Below the pieces are notes generated by a model. The model was not told the origin of the DNA and searched no databases. It saw only the letters and a list, made by a program, of their open reading frames with translations. The position numbers and the translations under genes were made by a program. This document shows, piece after piece, positions 1 through 10,572 of a stretch of 64,000 bases of DNA (its first letter is position 1; every line of letters starts with the position of its first letter). Source of the stretch: Solicoccozyma terricola (lineage: Eukaryota; Basidiomycota; Tremellomycetes; Filobasidiales; Piskurozymaceae); NCBI GenBank assembly GCA_001600875.1, contig BCLD01000006.1, forward strand, positions 315,126-379,125, written 5' to 3'.

Positions 1-81
1 ATCACGTTGGCAGAGATGAGGACGGAGATGAATGTGTTTGTGTTGAGGGATCTGCCGGGTGGTCCGCAGGGTGCTAGGTGA
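1..81 (+). CDS. 3' end of an unidentified gene (partial)
   Basis: The first 26 codons of the window are open and end in TGA at 79-81, reading ...NVFVLRDLPGGPQGAR. This could be the last exon of a gene that begins to the left. The fragment is too short to assign a family, and a chance open frame is not excluded. From 82 to 378 I see only A/T-mixed intergenic sequence, which would serve as the 3' region both for this fragment and for the convergent prefoldin gene. Confidence 0.35.
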   Translation: MTLAEMRTEMNVFVLRDLPGGPQGAR

Positions 82-378
82 GCGGGTTTCGAGGGAGATA
101 TGCGCGAAAAGGGCGGCGGCGTTATGTGCGACGAGAAGCTGATTGATTGTTCGCTGATTTCGTAGACACGACGAGTTCTTCGTTTAGTCCGTTCCCTTCT
201 ACGTTACGATATCACGATCCTATCACGTTCGTCCTTCTTGTCCTGATCAATATGAACCATCCTGCCCGATTCATAAGGCACTTTGAACGTTGAAGACGTC
301 CGTCCCCGTCACAAAAGTCGTAATTGGCTCGTTACATCGTATCATACACCTAGAGACGACCGCGGGCGCCTCTCCCCC

Positions 379-992
379 CTATGCAGCTGCTTTTGCTTGT
401 TCTCCTTGCATGGCAGTCTGGTAATCTCCCTGCAACTTGACGACCTAGCAAAGAAGGTTGACCGGAATCAGCCCGTTGTACCTCCACAACCACACATTCC
501 CAACACTAACCTCCATTTTCTTCGCTTGACTCTTCTCCTCAATCTCTTTTAATTGCTTCTCGATCCTCTCAATTTCTTTCTTGATAAATTCCAGCCTTTT
601 CTCGACAGTTTGAAGGGCTTCTGATTGATCTTGCTCGATGAGAGCGGGTCCGATCAACTTGTAAACTGTGTTGGAGGATGTGAGCAGTTTCATTTCCTGG
701 TTTGTGGTATTATCAACAGTGTCAGTGAACAGGATAGTGGCGCGGCGTGGCGCAGGATTGGCCGACACACACACACACACACACCTTTAAAACTCCCTCA
801 GACTCGTTGGATTGATAGTCCAGCTTCTGTCGAGCTTCCACCGTCACTGCCAGCTCTGGGATACCGGGACACGACCTTGTGTGAGCTTGGCGGACCCGTG
901 AATGCCTTGGGATGGAAGTGTGTGCACCCACCTCCCTGCAGTTTTTGAAACTCTCTAGTTGCTTTCTGCATCTTGGCTTCTATGTCTGCCAT
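379..992 (-). CDS. YKE2: Prefoldin subunit 6 (beta-type prefoldin)
   Basis: This encodes a subunit of the cytosolic hexameric prefoldin chaperone, which hands unfolded actin and tubulin to the CCT chaperonin. There are four exons: 992-932, 855-785, 696-511 and 444-379. Their phases join exactly to give 127 aa, close to the usual size of the family. The protein begins MADIEAKMQKATREFQKLQ, followed by ELAVTVEARQKL, a central NTVYKLIGPALIEQD hairpin region typical of beta prefoldins, and a long coiled coil rich in E/K that ends in VVKLQGDYQTAMQG. An in-frame upstream ATG at 1028 would add 12 residues (SSSNRPRPRPN), but the start at 992 matches the family better. The donor of intron 2 lies at the edge of a (GT)n microsatellite (see findings). 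Symbol by homology to yeast YKE2/PFDN6. Confidence 0.88.
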
Positions 993-1370
993 GTTGGGAC
1001 GGGGACGGGGACGGTTAGATGAGGACACTGAGCTGGGGGACTGGACTAGCTATCCACCATCCCCCCTCCCCCCTCTCCTCTGTTCGATTGAAATAAAATA
1101 ATACACGTCATATTATACTCACCCCATAATATAATACACGTCACGTCATGTTCCACTCATGAATAATACACGTCACACAACACTCACACTTACATAATAC
1201 ATAATACACGTCACACCAATGCTCACACCCACATCACCCCCGAGTTTGACATCGACGAGCTTGGATGCCATGGCATGATACCGTCTGACCACCACACCCA
1301 GCTCGCCCACGTATCCAAACACCTTGAACGTCTCTAGATCGCTTCTTGGAACATCGCCGGAACCGCCATC
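993..1370. promoter_or_regulatory. Divergent promoter region with four AATACACGTCA repeats
   Basis: This region separates the prefoldin 6 (minus) and NAA15 (plus) start codons. The 11-mer AATACACGTCA (reverse complement TGACGTGTATT) starts at 1100, 1133, 1165 and 1203, all in the same orientation and 32-38 bp apart; the second copy runs into another CGTCA. TGACGT is the core half-site of CRE/ATF-type bZIP factors. The even spacing and exact copies could reflect regulated sites or simply a small tandem duplication. The assignment to a factor is inference. Confidence 0.5.
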
Positions 1371-4300
1371 ATGCAGCACAATCAAGCAGCTCAGGCGGCT
1401 TACAAAGCTCGTCAGTTACCAGCGAAAGAGGCAGCTCTGTTCAAGGCGTTACTGGTATGTGTCCATTCTCATTGCTTGCTGAATGCGCTGATCAATTGAA
1501 CGGTCGTATATGTACTGATGGTACGCTTGGATGCACAGCAACAATATGAGCTGAAGCAACATAAAAAGGGCGTCAAAGCGGCCGATCAAATCCTAAAAAA
1601 GTTTCCCAATCATGGAGGTGAGGCCGCCTCGGACAGCCAGCTAGTTTCTTGGAAAAGCAGCTCGAACTAACTAACAACACCTTTTCTTGCTTCAGAAACA
1701 CTTGCGATCAAAGCACTCATCATCCACTCATCACTCCCACATAACCACCCGACTCCTTCTTCCCAACCTAAAGGAGAAGAGGCCGAACACCTCATTCAAC
1801 TCGCGCTCAAGAAAGATCCATACTCACACATCACCCACCATGTCCACTCGATCATAGCTCGAGCCAACAAGGACTGGGATACAGCTTCTTCTGCTCTAGA
1901 TAAAGCTCGAAAAATCGACGAGGATAATATCCCTCTCTTACGGGACTCGATCTCGTTACTTACTCATTTGAGGAAATATGACGCAGCGATCGAAGGTAGA
2001 CATCGTTTCTACCTCCTGCGCCCTCAGGGTCGATCACCCTGGATCGGTCTTGCAGTCGGTCATGAATTAGCAGGCAACTATGATGAAGCTATTCGCATCA
2101 TGGAGTCACTCAAGGAGGTGACAAAGACGGAAGGCGATGGGAGTCTGAACGCACAGATCGAGAAGAGAAATATGGAGATTTGGTTATGTACGCTGTACAT
2201 GAAAGCCGGAAGATTCAACGACGCTTTGGAAAAGCTGGAAGATGATTTTAGGGATAGGATCGTTGACTGTCAAGGAGAGGCGGCGGAGATGCAAGGTGAG
2301 TTTCGAATCACAAGTCATCGCACTCTCTGCGTTCGGAGCTGAACTGATACTTGCATGCACGATGTACAGCCGAGTTGTTGGCCAAGGTCGGTCATGTACA
2401 AGAAGCGGAAGATGCATATCGTGCATTGCTGGAAGCCAATCCGGACAAGATCGACTACTATCGAGCGTTGTTCAAATGCAAGAATCTGGATCTAGGTGTG
2501 TTTCCGTTGCATCCTCGACCTATTCTCAATAACCAGGGACCTCCGCTGACGTTTTTGTCTGCAACCGAACAGAATCTGCGCTTTCCACCGAGCAACGGAG
2601 CAAGATACTCTTCCTGCTAGACGGCTTTGCGTCTTCCTACCCTCGCGCATCCGTTCCCAAGCGTCTGGCATTGGACGTCGCAGAGGGAGAGGAATTCAAG
2701 TCTCGAGTGGCAGCTTACATCATCGCTGGACTAGAGAGAGGTGTTCCTAGTCTTTTCGTCGATATCAAGGGGTTGTATGTGAACGAGGACAAGTTGTTGG
2801 CCGTGGAAGAGGTTGTGAAAGGGTTGAGGCGGAAGCTAGAAACTGGAGAAGGACTGTCGGATGAAGGTGAGTCGGATTGGTCGATTGGTCTGGCCAAAAA
2901 GATACTCAGTCATATCTCTATTATAGTCGACGTTGGCTCTCCGCCAACAGCTCTTCTATGGCTGTACTACTTCCTTGCCTTGCACTTTGCGCATCCGTCC
3001 CACCCGTGTCCAGACTACTTGCAATCCCTGGGTCTCCTATCCCTTGCCGAAGCCCATACCCCAACGCTTCCTGAAATTTCAATGGCTCGTGCGTTGATCT
3101 ACAAACGAGCAGGTGATCCAGAGGCGGCAGCGAGGGCGATGGAAGACGCCAGGAGTTTGGACGGTCAAGATAGGTTTTTGAATGGCAAGGCCGGGAAATA
3201 TTGGCTGAGAGCTGGAGATGTGACAAGGGCTTCGGAAACTTTCGGCATGTTCACAAAGGTAGGAGACGTCTCTGCCTATGCTTTCAAGGATTGGGCGCTG
3301 AAACCTGGACTTTTTACACACGCAGAAGGATGCCACGTCGCCCGGAAACGATCTCACCGACATGCAGTGCACGTGGTACCTTCAAGAAGAAGGGGATGCG
3401 TTCAAGCGAGCTGGAAAATTGGGAAAGGCCCTCAAGCGATATAATCAGGTCATTACGGTTAGTATGATTTCACTTCTTCCTGTCGAGCGGTGACACTGAC
3501 AGGTCACATTCCACAGATCTTCCAAGACTATGATGATGACCAGTATGATTTCCACACCTATGCTCTTCGGAAAACGACGTTGGTTGCATATGACAAGTAT
3601 GTCTTTTTCATTTCTCTCTGGTTCCGTTATTTCTGCTCACCAGTATCCTACATTGCAGCTTGATGGCGTACGAAGACCGTCTGCGATCGGACACCAACTA
3701 CTTCAAAGCTGCCATGTCCGCCATTGATATCTTGCTGAGGATCCACGATCATCCAGAACTACGAGAACTCAAGCTTTGTAGGTGTAATGTTCCGCAAACC
3801 GTTGATCTGTAGCTCACGCGGTCCTTTCTACCAGCTGCCGAGGAGGAAGCTGAGCGGAAACGAGCGGCCAAGAAGGCTCAGAAAGCTGACAGCAAGGCCA
3901 AGAAAGGTAGGTGTGACCTCACCCGTTGGCATATCTCGCGCTGACATTGATAAACCCCTCAGCCGCTGTCACCGACCCTAAAAAGGAGGAGCAGAGTATT
4001 CCTGATCAAGATGCCGACGGCACGAAGCTGCTTAAGGACGTGGACGCTCTTGCGGAAATCGCAAAAGCTCTCGAACCATTACAACGTCTGTTGCCGCAGA
4101 CCATTGATGTCCATCTCGCGTCATTTGAGCTGTACTTCCGGCAGAGTGAGTCGATAGCATCGGGTTAACGATCAGTATCTAATTGGTCATCCGTTAGATG
4201 CACTTCTCCGAGCTCTGCAAGCGCTCTGCAGGGCATCCGCCATTAACGCCGAACATCCGCGATTGCACCGCCAGATTGTCCGGTTTAAATTAGCGTGTGA

Positions 4301-4818
4301 GTATGCAGAATCGAATTTGTCATTCCGACTATCCTGACCCTTTTTGGTCGGCCCCCACAGTTGATAAGTTGTCACCAGCTCCGCCTCACGCTGCGGTGAT
4401 CAAAGCCAAGCTCGACGACCTTATTCCCGAGTCTCAAAGTATTTTGCTATACAACTCTGACTTTGTGCAACGTCATCCTGCCTCGCCGCGGCACATTATC
4501 GCTGGCTGTCAGAGCTTGAGGGATATCCTGTGTGAGCAGTCGGAGACGGGCGAGATCGCTGCGGATGATAAAAAGCGACTGGAGCAAATGATCAACGAGA
4601 TGACTGGGTCTGAAGTCGCGGTGGACAATGAGGCTATCGATGACGCTATCATTCTCCTGCAAGACTTGAAGAGCGAGGACGTTGTTCTGCAGGCTTTCAA
4701 GGATGGAGCGAGGAAGCGGGCACCTCTTGCAATGAAGTTTGCATCGTCGGAGGAGCTTGAGGCGAGAAGGGCTAAGTGGGCGGCGGAGGGGAAGGACGTT
4801 CAGCCGAATGGAGTCTAA
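1371..4818 (+). CDS. NAA15: NatA auxiliary (ribosome-anchoring) subunit NAA15/Nat1
   Basis: This encodes the large TPR scaffold of N-terminal acetyltransferase A, which binds the catalytic NAA10 subunit and the ribosome and acetylates nascent chains after Met removal. It is a multi-exon gene. The first exons are 1371-1454, 1539-1617, 1696-2295 and 2370-2495; several short exons follow, and TAA is at 4816-4818. The N terminus reads QLPAKEAALFKALL then QQYELKQHKKGVKAADQILK, matching the family start. TPR-like helical pairs follow throughout, e.g. around RKYDAAIEGRHRFYLLRP and AELLAKVGHVQEAEDAYRALLEANP. The middle carries ALLWLYYFLALHF and CTWYLQEEGDAFKRAGKLGKALKRYNQ, and a Lys/Glu-rich linker near 3840-3990 precedes the C-terminal TPRs. 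The gene is transcribed divergently from prefoldin 6. The exact boundaries of the small internal exons (3.4-4.4 kb) were not all fixed. Confidence 0.9.
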
Positions 4819-5108
4819 ATGGTAGAAGAGGGAACGGGATGTAGATTTAACGAGGCGGCATGTTGATGATGACACTCATGCATACTTATTGCGGATCAAA
4901 CGTGGTCACATAAAATCAAAGTAATCACTTCACAACCGCTGTAAGGTAAATTAAAAGATGGAAAGAAAGAAAGGCAAAAAAGAAAAAAAAAGAGAACTAA
5001 TTCCAGAAACCCCGTTATTATCGCGCCACCTCGACACAAAACATTAAACGCATTCCCAAAGTCGCAGTCCACTTGAAAGCCCCCCTTTCCTCTACAACCC
5101 TCCCCTCC

Positions 5109-5624
5109 TCAAGCCTTGTCGGCCTTTCTCTTCCTGGGTTTCGCAACAGCAGCCGGTGCGGCAGCAGTTACTGCAGCTGCAGCTGCAGCAGCAGCATCCT
5201 TTTTCTTCTCCTTGGATGACGTTTTGCCGACTGGAGTGACTGGCGCAGCTGAAGCTGGAGCTGGAGCTGGCTTGGATGGAGCTGGAACTACAGCGGATTT
5301 GGTTGCAGACGTCTTGACTTTCTTCTGTGGTGGCATGGACGCGACGGTATCCTCGGATTCGGTTTCAGACTCGGAGGTCTCGGATCTGAGAAAGAAGGGG
5401 GGGGGGGGGGGGGGGGGGGGGGTTCTTTTCAGCTACCTTTTGGTCGGCGCAACACAAGACGGTGTATGAAACTCACTCGGAAGTGGCGTCGACATCCTCC
5501 ACAACAGGTGCAGTGACTTGCTCTGCAGCACTCTCTTCATCCGTCTCAGTCTCGTCCTCCTATTTTAACATGACAAGTGCGGGGATTTAGAATGTCTGTC
5601 TTTTTTTTTTTCGTTTCTTTTCCT

Positions 5625-5661
<37 letters not shown>

Positions 5662-6662
5662 CGAAACGACTGGGAGGTCGCTGCGGACTGACACTGGAAC
5701 TTGCCTCATTTATAGCTGCAGCCGCTGGAGCTGGTGCTTCGATCGCCTTCTTCTTCTTCGGTGCCTTGACTTTTGGTCTTTCATCTTCTGGGAGGGTCTG
5801 TGAATGTTTCAGGGAGGGGGTGGGGGGGGGGGNGGTTTGTTAGTGGTTGAAATGTGCGAAAAGCAAGGCTGGGGAGGGCTATTTACCTCATTATAAGCAT
5901 CGGTCCGCGTTCGCCATTGTGCATTGGCGATATCGTATTCTTCCTGGTACGGCTGTTGGTCGTGAGAAGGAGACGACGGAGGGCAATTTTGTAGGAACCA
6001 TTGTCAATAAGCCGGTTCGCTAATAGAAACTCAAACCCCGACCGTGGTCGTCCCCCCCCCCCCCCCCCCCACCCTCTCCCCACCCACCCACCTTCTTCTC
6101 CTCGTCAGTCATTGAAGCCCATCTCTCACCGGCGGCTACCATCAACACGATATTACCCATCGTTGGGTTAGTCTCTGCCATTTCTTTCCTGAAATCTTTC
6201 TGAAACAATAAGAATGGAGTTGCTGGTCGTTTAGGTTTAAGAGGATCTCTAGGTTTAGCTTCTTTTGCTTCCTTTTTCAAAGCAGCAAGTCTTCGTTTCT
6301 CCGCTGCACCGTTCAATTCGATTTCTGGAGCTGGAGCGACGAGAGGGATTGAGGAAGCAACTTCGGTGTAGTCTTGAATGAGAGAAGTACAGAGTGCCAT
6401 GGCAGCTCCGAGAGCTTTGAGGGAGTTGGTCATCTGCGTGTCAAGAAGGAAGGAGGGAGGGGGGAGGGAGGGGGCGGGGTATCATTGGATTTTGGTCAGT
6501 GAGATTTGTGGTTGGTGTCGGTCAAGAGAGAAGGGGGGGGGGGAGGGGATGAAAAAGAGGTGATTTATTTGAAAAATTACTCACAGCTTGACGTTTATGT
6601 TCCATTTCCTCCCATGTTGGAGCTGGAACACTGGGCTCTGCGACGACTGCTTTCTTGACCAT
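5109..6662 (-). CDS. HMG-box protein with Ala/Lys-rich C-terminal tail
   Basis: This is a DNA-bending, chromatin-type protein. It starts at 6662 (MVKKAVVAEPSVPAPTWEEM) and ends in TGA at 5109-5111. Exon 2 (from 6433) carries a helical segment, a basic KKEAKEAKPRDP linker and most of the HMG box (KPKRPATPFLLFQKDFRKEM ... ERWASMTDEEKK). The next exon completes the box with PYQEEYDIANAQW. Later exons are acidic and then low complexity, ending in a poly-Ala/Lys tail (PPQKKVKTSATKSAVV ... KPRKRKADKA). The single box resembles HMGB/Nhp6-type non-sequence-specific boxes; I do not assign an orthologue. Four of its introns contain long homopolymer tracts: 26 G at 5397-5422 (C in the mRNA sense, just before the last acceptor), a G run with an N at 5833, 19 C at 6052-6070, and G at 6533-6543. 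Confidence 0.8.
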
Positions 6663-7062
6663 GACTGACTGAGTGAGGATGGGACCGGGGGGGGAGAGAG
6701 AGGAGGTTAAGAACTGATGGAGAGACGCGTCGACTATGTAGATGAGGGTGGTTGCAGCGGAGATGGGATGGACCGCTGGATAGGATGGATGTGGGTGCAG
6801 GAGTGGAGTGGAGAGTGAACGGGGGGGGGGGGGGGGGATCTGACTTGTTACTGCTTTGAATCGGTGTTGATTTTGTTATGATGGGCTTGCAACTTTGAAC
6901 TGGGAAATGCGAATAACAGTGATGACACGTGATAGTAGGGAGGAGGGAGGGGAGGGGGAGGGAGGGGGGAGGAGTAGAGAGTAGAGAGTAGAGAGTAGAG
7001 AGTAGGGTCAGTCATCCAGTCACCCAGTCACCACCCACCACCCAGTCATTCAGTCACCCACA
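6663..7062. promoter_or_regulatory. Divergent intergenic region HMG-box / ICln
   Basis: This 400-bp region lies between two divergent start codons. It is purine/pyrimidine skewed, with a 17-nt G run at 6821-6837, GA-rich repeats at 6936-7004 (four AGAGTAG units) and CCACCCAGTCA direct repeats just before the ICln start. ACACGTGA at 6925-6932 is an E-box-like site about 130 bp upstream of the ICln ATG. Factor assignment is inference. Confidence 0.4.
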
Positions 7063-8537
7063 ATGCAGACAATCACAACACAACCCACGTTCATCTCCCA
7101 GGAAGAACACACAACCCTCACATCGTCCACCCCTTCATCGTTCACAGACATCCCACCGGTACTCAGACATGTCGAGGACGATGTAGAGATAGAACTAGAT
7201 CCTGCAGTTCCAGGCTTGGGAGAAGGCAGACTTAAAGGAAAATTGTGGATCACAGAGGGGTGGGTATTCTTCTTCTGTCTTTGCGGAGCGAAGACACAGG
7301 GCTCCCGTCAGGGAGCTCTGCGAGCGTAGCGAGCAATGTCGGCGAACGTAGTGAGCATTCTTGTCTTCGCGAGCGAAGCGAGCACTCTTCTCTTCTGTCT
7401 TCGCGGAGCGAAGACCATGCTCCCGTCAGGGAGCTCAGCGAGCTGAGCGAGCAATCTTGGCGAACGTAGTGAGCACTCTTCTCTTCGCGAGCGAAGCGAG
7501 CACTTTCCTCTTCGCGAACGTAGTGAGCACTTTCCTCTTCGCGAGCGAAGCGAGCACTCTTCTCTTCCCGAACGTAGTGAGCATTCTTCTCTTCGCGAAC
7601 GTAGTGAGCACTCTTCTCTTCGCGAGCGAAGCGAGCACTTTGTCTTCTGTCTTCGCGGAGCGAAGACCATGCTCCCGTTAGGGAGCTCAGCGAGCGAAGC
7701 GAGCACTCTTCTCTTCGCGAACGAAGCGAGCACTCTTCTCTTCGCGAACGAAGCGAGCACTCTTGTCTTCTGTCTTCTTCCCTTAGTGTCCCAATGCACA
7801 CAGACAAACTAATCAATCTCCAAATACGCTCTCCCCTCCATCAGTCAAATATCCTTCCTCCAGCCTTCCAACATCGGATTCGCACTAGATTACCCTCTAG
7901 TCACCCTCCATGCAATCTCCCCAGCCTCAGGATCAGATCCTGCCTTCCTGTATTGCCAATTGGAAGACTGTAAACCAAAGGAAAATGGTGTCGCCGCGGA
8001 GGACGACGAGGACGAAGACGATGACGAATCGATGAGGGAAATGAGGGTTTGGGTCAAGGATCCTTCTACTCGTTAGTCTCCACAACTCTGTCGTCACTCT
8101 TCATCCCGCACACTCCCTGACCCGTCATCTTCCGTCCCGGGCGTGGGGCGCTCAACCAGTGAACAAACTCTTCGATGCTCTCTCACACTGCGCTTCACTC
8201 CACAACACCACCACCGACTCGTCTCAAAACTTCTTCGGTCTACCTGTAGACGAAGACGACGGCGGGGAAGATGAAGATGACGAAGCGAATGGAGCATTCG
8301 AAGATGCAGCAGAAGAGGGAGATGGTGGTAGGGTGAGAGCAGATTTTCAAACTCCTGGTTCTAGATTCAGACCGTATTGAGAGTGAAGGGAACGGGTATG
8401 GTTGAGGGCGCCGCGTAACGGAGTAGGTAGGTAGGTAGGTAGAGGTGCTGGAATTTGTGGAAGGGTCGCGACGCAGAATGGAAAGGGAAAAGAAGACGTC
8501 GTAACGTCTTGAAGTTGGGGTTCGATGGGTGTATTGT

Positions 8538-8568
<31 letters not shown>

Positions 8569-8710
8569 AGAGGGGCACTGGCTGACATTACCCTCCCTAC
8601 TCTTCCACTCTCTTCTTCTCCGCCAGCATATCGACAGGCTCCTGAACAACATAGAATGGAATGGTGTCGCGAGACCAGAGGAATGGGAAGATGAGGCGGA
8701 GGATGTGTGA
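7063..8710 (+). CDS. pICln (CLNS1A) homologue, snRNP assembly chaperone
   Basis: ICln binds Sm proteins and delivers them to the PRMT5/SMN-type assembly machinery; fungi carry a homologue. My model has four exons, 7063-7259, 7845-8071, 8160-8332 and 8627-8710, giving 226 aa in consistent phase. The PH-like fold is visible as RLKGKLWITEG | QISFLQPSNIGFALDYP, then VTLHAISPASG and FLYCQLED, followed by the usual acidic stretch (AAEDDEDEDDDESMREMRVW) and LNKLFDALSHCASLH. The last exon (HIDRLLNNIEWNGVARPEEW) resembles the conserved C-terminal helix of animal ICln. If intron 3 is not spliced, the protein instead ends at TGA 8378-8380 (...DFQTPGSRFRPY). Intron 1 is 585 nt, far longer than its neighbours, and is filled by a tandem repeat array. 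Intron 3 holds a run of about 29 G. Confidence 0.8.
7262..7790. repeat. Tandem dyad-symmetric 27-bp repeat array inside ICln intron 1
   Basis: The array alternates two 27-bp unit types. Type A starts CTTCGCGAGCGAAGCGAGCA and type B starts CTTCGCGAACGTAGTGAGCA; both end in CTCTTCT or CTTTCCT. Clean units run head to tail from about 7480 to 7640, with more divergent copies to 7790. Longer insertions carrying GTCTTCGCGGAGCGAAGAC and CTCCCGTCAGGGAGCTC appear at about 7279, 7400 and 7650 and are themselves near-palindromes. CTTCGCGAGCGAAG is almost its own reverse complement, so each unit could fold into a hairpin. The same family occurs in inverted orientation at 22789-23010. No terminal repeats, target duplication or coding capacity was recognised. 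Confidence 0.9.
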
Positions 8711-9039
8711 ACCCCACGTCTCGGGGTTCGGTTTAACGTTGAAAAAAATCCCATCTTGGAGGGGGACAACATCTTCTGCTATTGGCATTTTGGATCTGGA
8801 TGATGGGGAGAAAAAACCCTTCAGGATGATGAGGGAATAAATGGATTTTTTAATTTGATGACCTTTGAGCAGCATCCTTGAAAGGTCCCCACTATCGTCG
8901 TTTATAATGAACAGTGAACGTTGGATAAACATCATTAGATCGTCATGCGACATCCTCTCTTCCGTACTCGTCCATCTGATCTGCCATTTTTCTCTCTTTA
9001 TTTTCATTCAAATTGGGAAAGAAAACGCACCACCAACAC
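8711..9039. other. Convergent 3' intergenic spacer ICln / MAM33
   Basis: About 330 bp between the ICln stop and the MAM33 stop. I see no gene, repeat or RNA here. It is presumably the two facing 3' untranslated regions. Confidence 0.6.
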
Positions 9040-10353
9040 TTATTTCTCAACAAAGTCTTTGACATTTCCAAGCCAAGTAACGTATTCCTATTTCAAATGC
9101 AAACGTCCCAATAAATGAGTTAGCTGGGGTTCATGCAGGAGAAACCCCCCACCAGAAGCTTGATTTTGACTCACCTTCTGCTCCTTGTACTCGCAATAAA
9201 GCGGGATGAAGGCAGCTATACGAGGGCCAGTGGGAGAACAGTTTGAAAACTTATCAACGTCTGGGAATCGATTTTCGACGGAAGAAAATGGTTGAAAAAA
9301 AAAACGCACCCAAAGCTTCATTGACCTCCCTCTCTTCCAAGAAATTCTCAAATTCGGTTTGAACAGCGACATCAAGATGGTCGAATCCTGTTCCCAGCGA
9401 CGGGAGAGAGGGTTGCACCGTTAGTATGTCATGGAATGTAGGAATTTTCCGCTTCGGCCCTGACGCGACCAATCATGGTTGTACCACGCAACACCCACTA
9501 GGTCCAATGTAAATCCCTCTCCTCTTCCAATCCCCTTCTGCACTCATATCCTCGGCCACTTTCTCATCCTTGTAGAAGCTGATATTGTCGATGACAAAGT
9601 CATCGTCCTCTACCAATAAATCCATCACCAGTGCGCCGGAAGAAGGTAGAGAAGGTTTGGTGATGTATAGCGAGCATCGAACAGGGAAAGAGGACTCCTC
9701 GTCGACGAGTGGTTCTTCAGTGTCCGAGGGAGTGGTGGATGGAGCAAGGTCGGAAGTGTCCGGTGGGTTATCGAGGTCAGAGATTGAGAATGTGATACGG
9801 AGCCTGAACGAAAGAGAGATTAAAATTCGTATCAGCAAACGGCGACGGGACGAGGACCCATCCCGAGGCAAAATAAGGGGCGAAACATACTTTTCGTCTC
9901 CAAACCTCCTCTCCAAACCAACCTCGTCCTCTCCTTCCTTATCTTTCACCTCCCAGACTCCATTCTGCTTGAATTCTTCCAACCATTCGGGGAGAGAACC
10001 GGCTGTTGCTGTTGCTGCATCCGTTTCGTATGTAAGTTCTTCACTAAGACGGGCTGATAATGATGCGTCCGCTGGAGGGGAAGGAGGTGATAGAGATCGT
10101 CAATGAGAGGATGCCAGAAGAGGTTACCGAGGACCGAGAACAGTATCTCACTTTGACCACCACCGAGCTTGGCAGCTGACATTGAGAACGCCTTCTTTCC
10201 CAGAGACTCCTGTTGAAGCAGAGACTTGCCGACTGTAACTCGGAGTGCGGAGGAAGAGATGAGGGTTCGTTGGAATCGAGCAGCTGGTGCGGCTGAGATT
10301 GGACCCCGGAGGAGGGCACGAGCGGATACGATAGATCTGAAACGAGATGCCAT
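9040..10353 (-). CDS. MAM33: Mitochondrial acidic matrix protein MAM33 (p32/C1QBP family)
   Basis: p32 proteins are doughnut-shaped acidic trimers of the mitochondrial matrix, involved in mitoribosome function and translation. The start at 10353 gives a basic, Arg/Ser/Ala-rich presequence (MASRFRSIVSARALLRGP) suited to mitochondrial import. The mature part reads LSARLSEELTYETDAA, WLEEFKQNGVWEVKDKEG, RRFGDEK, ITFSISDLD, an acidic D/E/S/T loop, PVRCSLYITKP, FVIDNISFYKD, YIGPS | GFDHLDVAVQTEFENFLEER and PRIAAFIPLYCEYKEQK. The last exon encodes EYVTWLGNVKDFVEK and ends in TAA at 9040-9042. The final exon and the GFDHLD...FENFLEER block are the signature that fixes the family. Five or more introns. 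It is divergent from POL5 across 219 bp. Confidence 0.87.
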
Positions 10354-10572
10354 GATGGATGATGGATGATGGATGATGGATGCAGCGTACCGGCTGGCTG
10401 GGCTACCCTCAGCTACCTCCCTCTGGCAGCAATAATTCGACCTCAGAATCCGAAAATCCGCGGTTTACTTTATTTACACCCGGATTGAATTTATTTCAAC
10501 AGTAGTCTTCGACATCCCTCCAGCTCGCGAAAACATCTTCTCATATCCTTCAGTCCATCTTCCCCCCCCAAG

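Noticed and set aside
5116..5469. Plus-strand open frame with poly-Ala and poly-Gly
   Set aside because: It is the antisense of the HMG-box gene's Ala/Lys tail; the Gly run is the intronic homopolymer.
7262..7790. CRISPR-like array
   Set aside because: Units are directly abutting without unique spacers, and the window is eukaryotic.
7250..7816. Open frames of 60-190 codons (Arg/Glu/Cys/Ser-rich) on both strands across the repeat array
   Set aside because: They arise from 27-bp periodicity in several frames at once, lie in an ICln intron, and encode only the repeat. No start context or family match.
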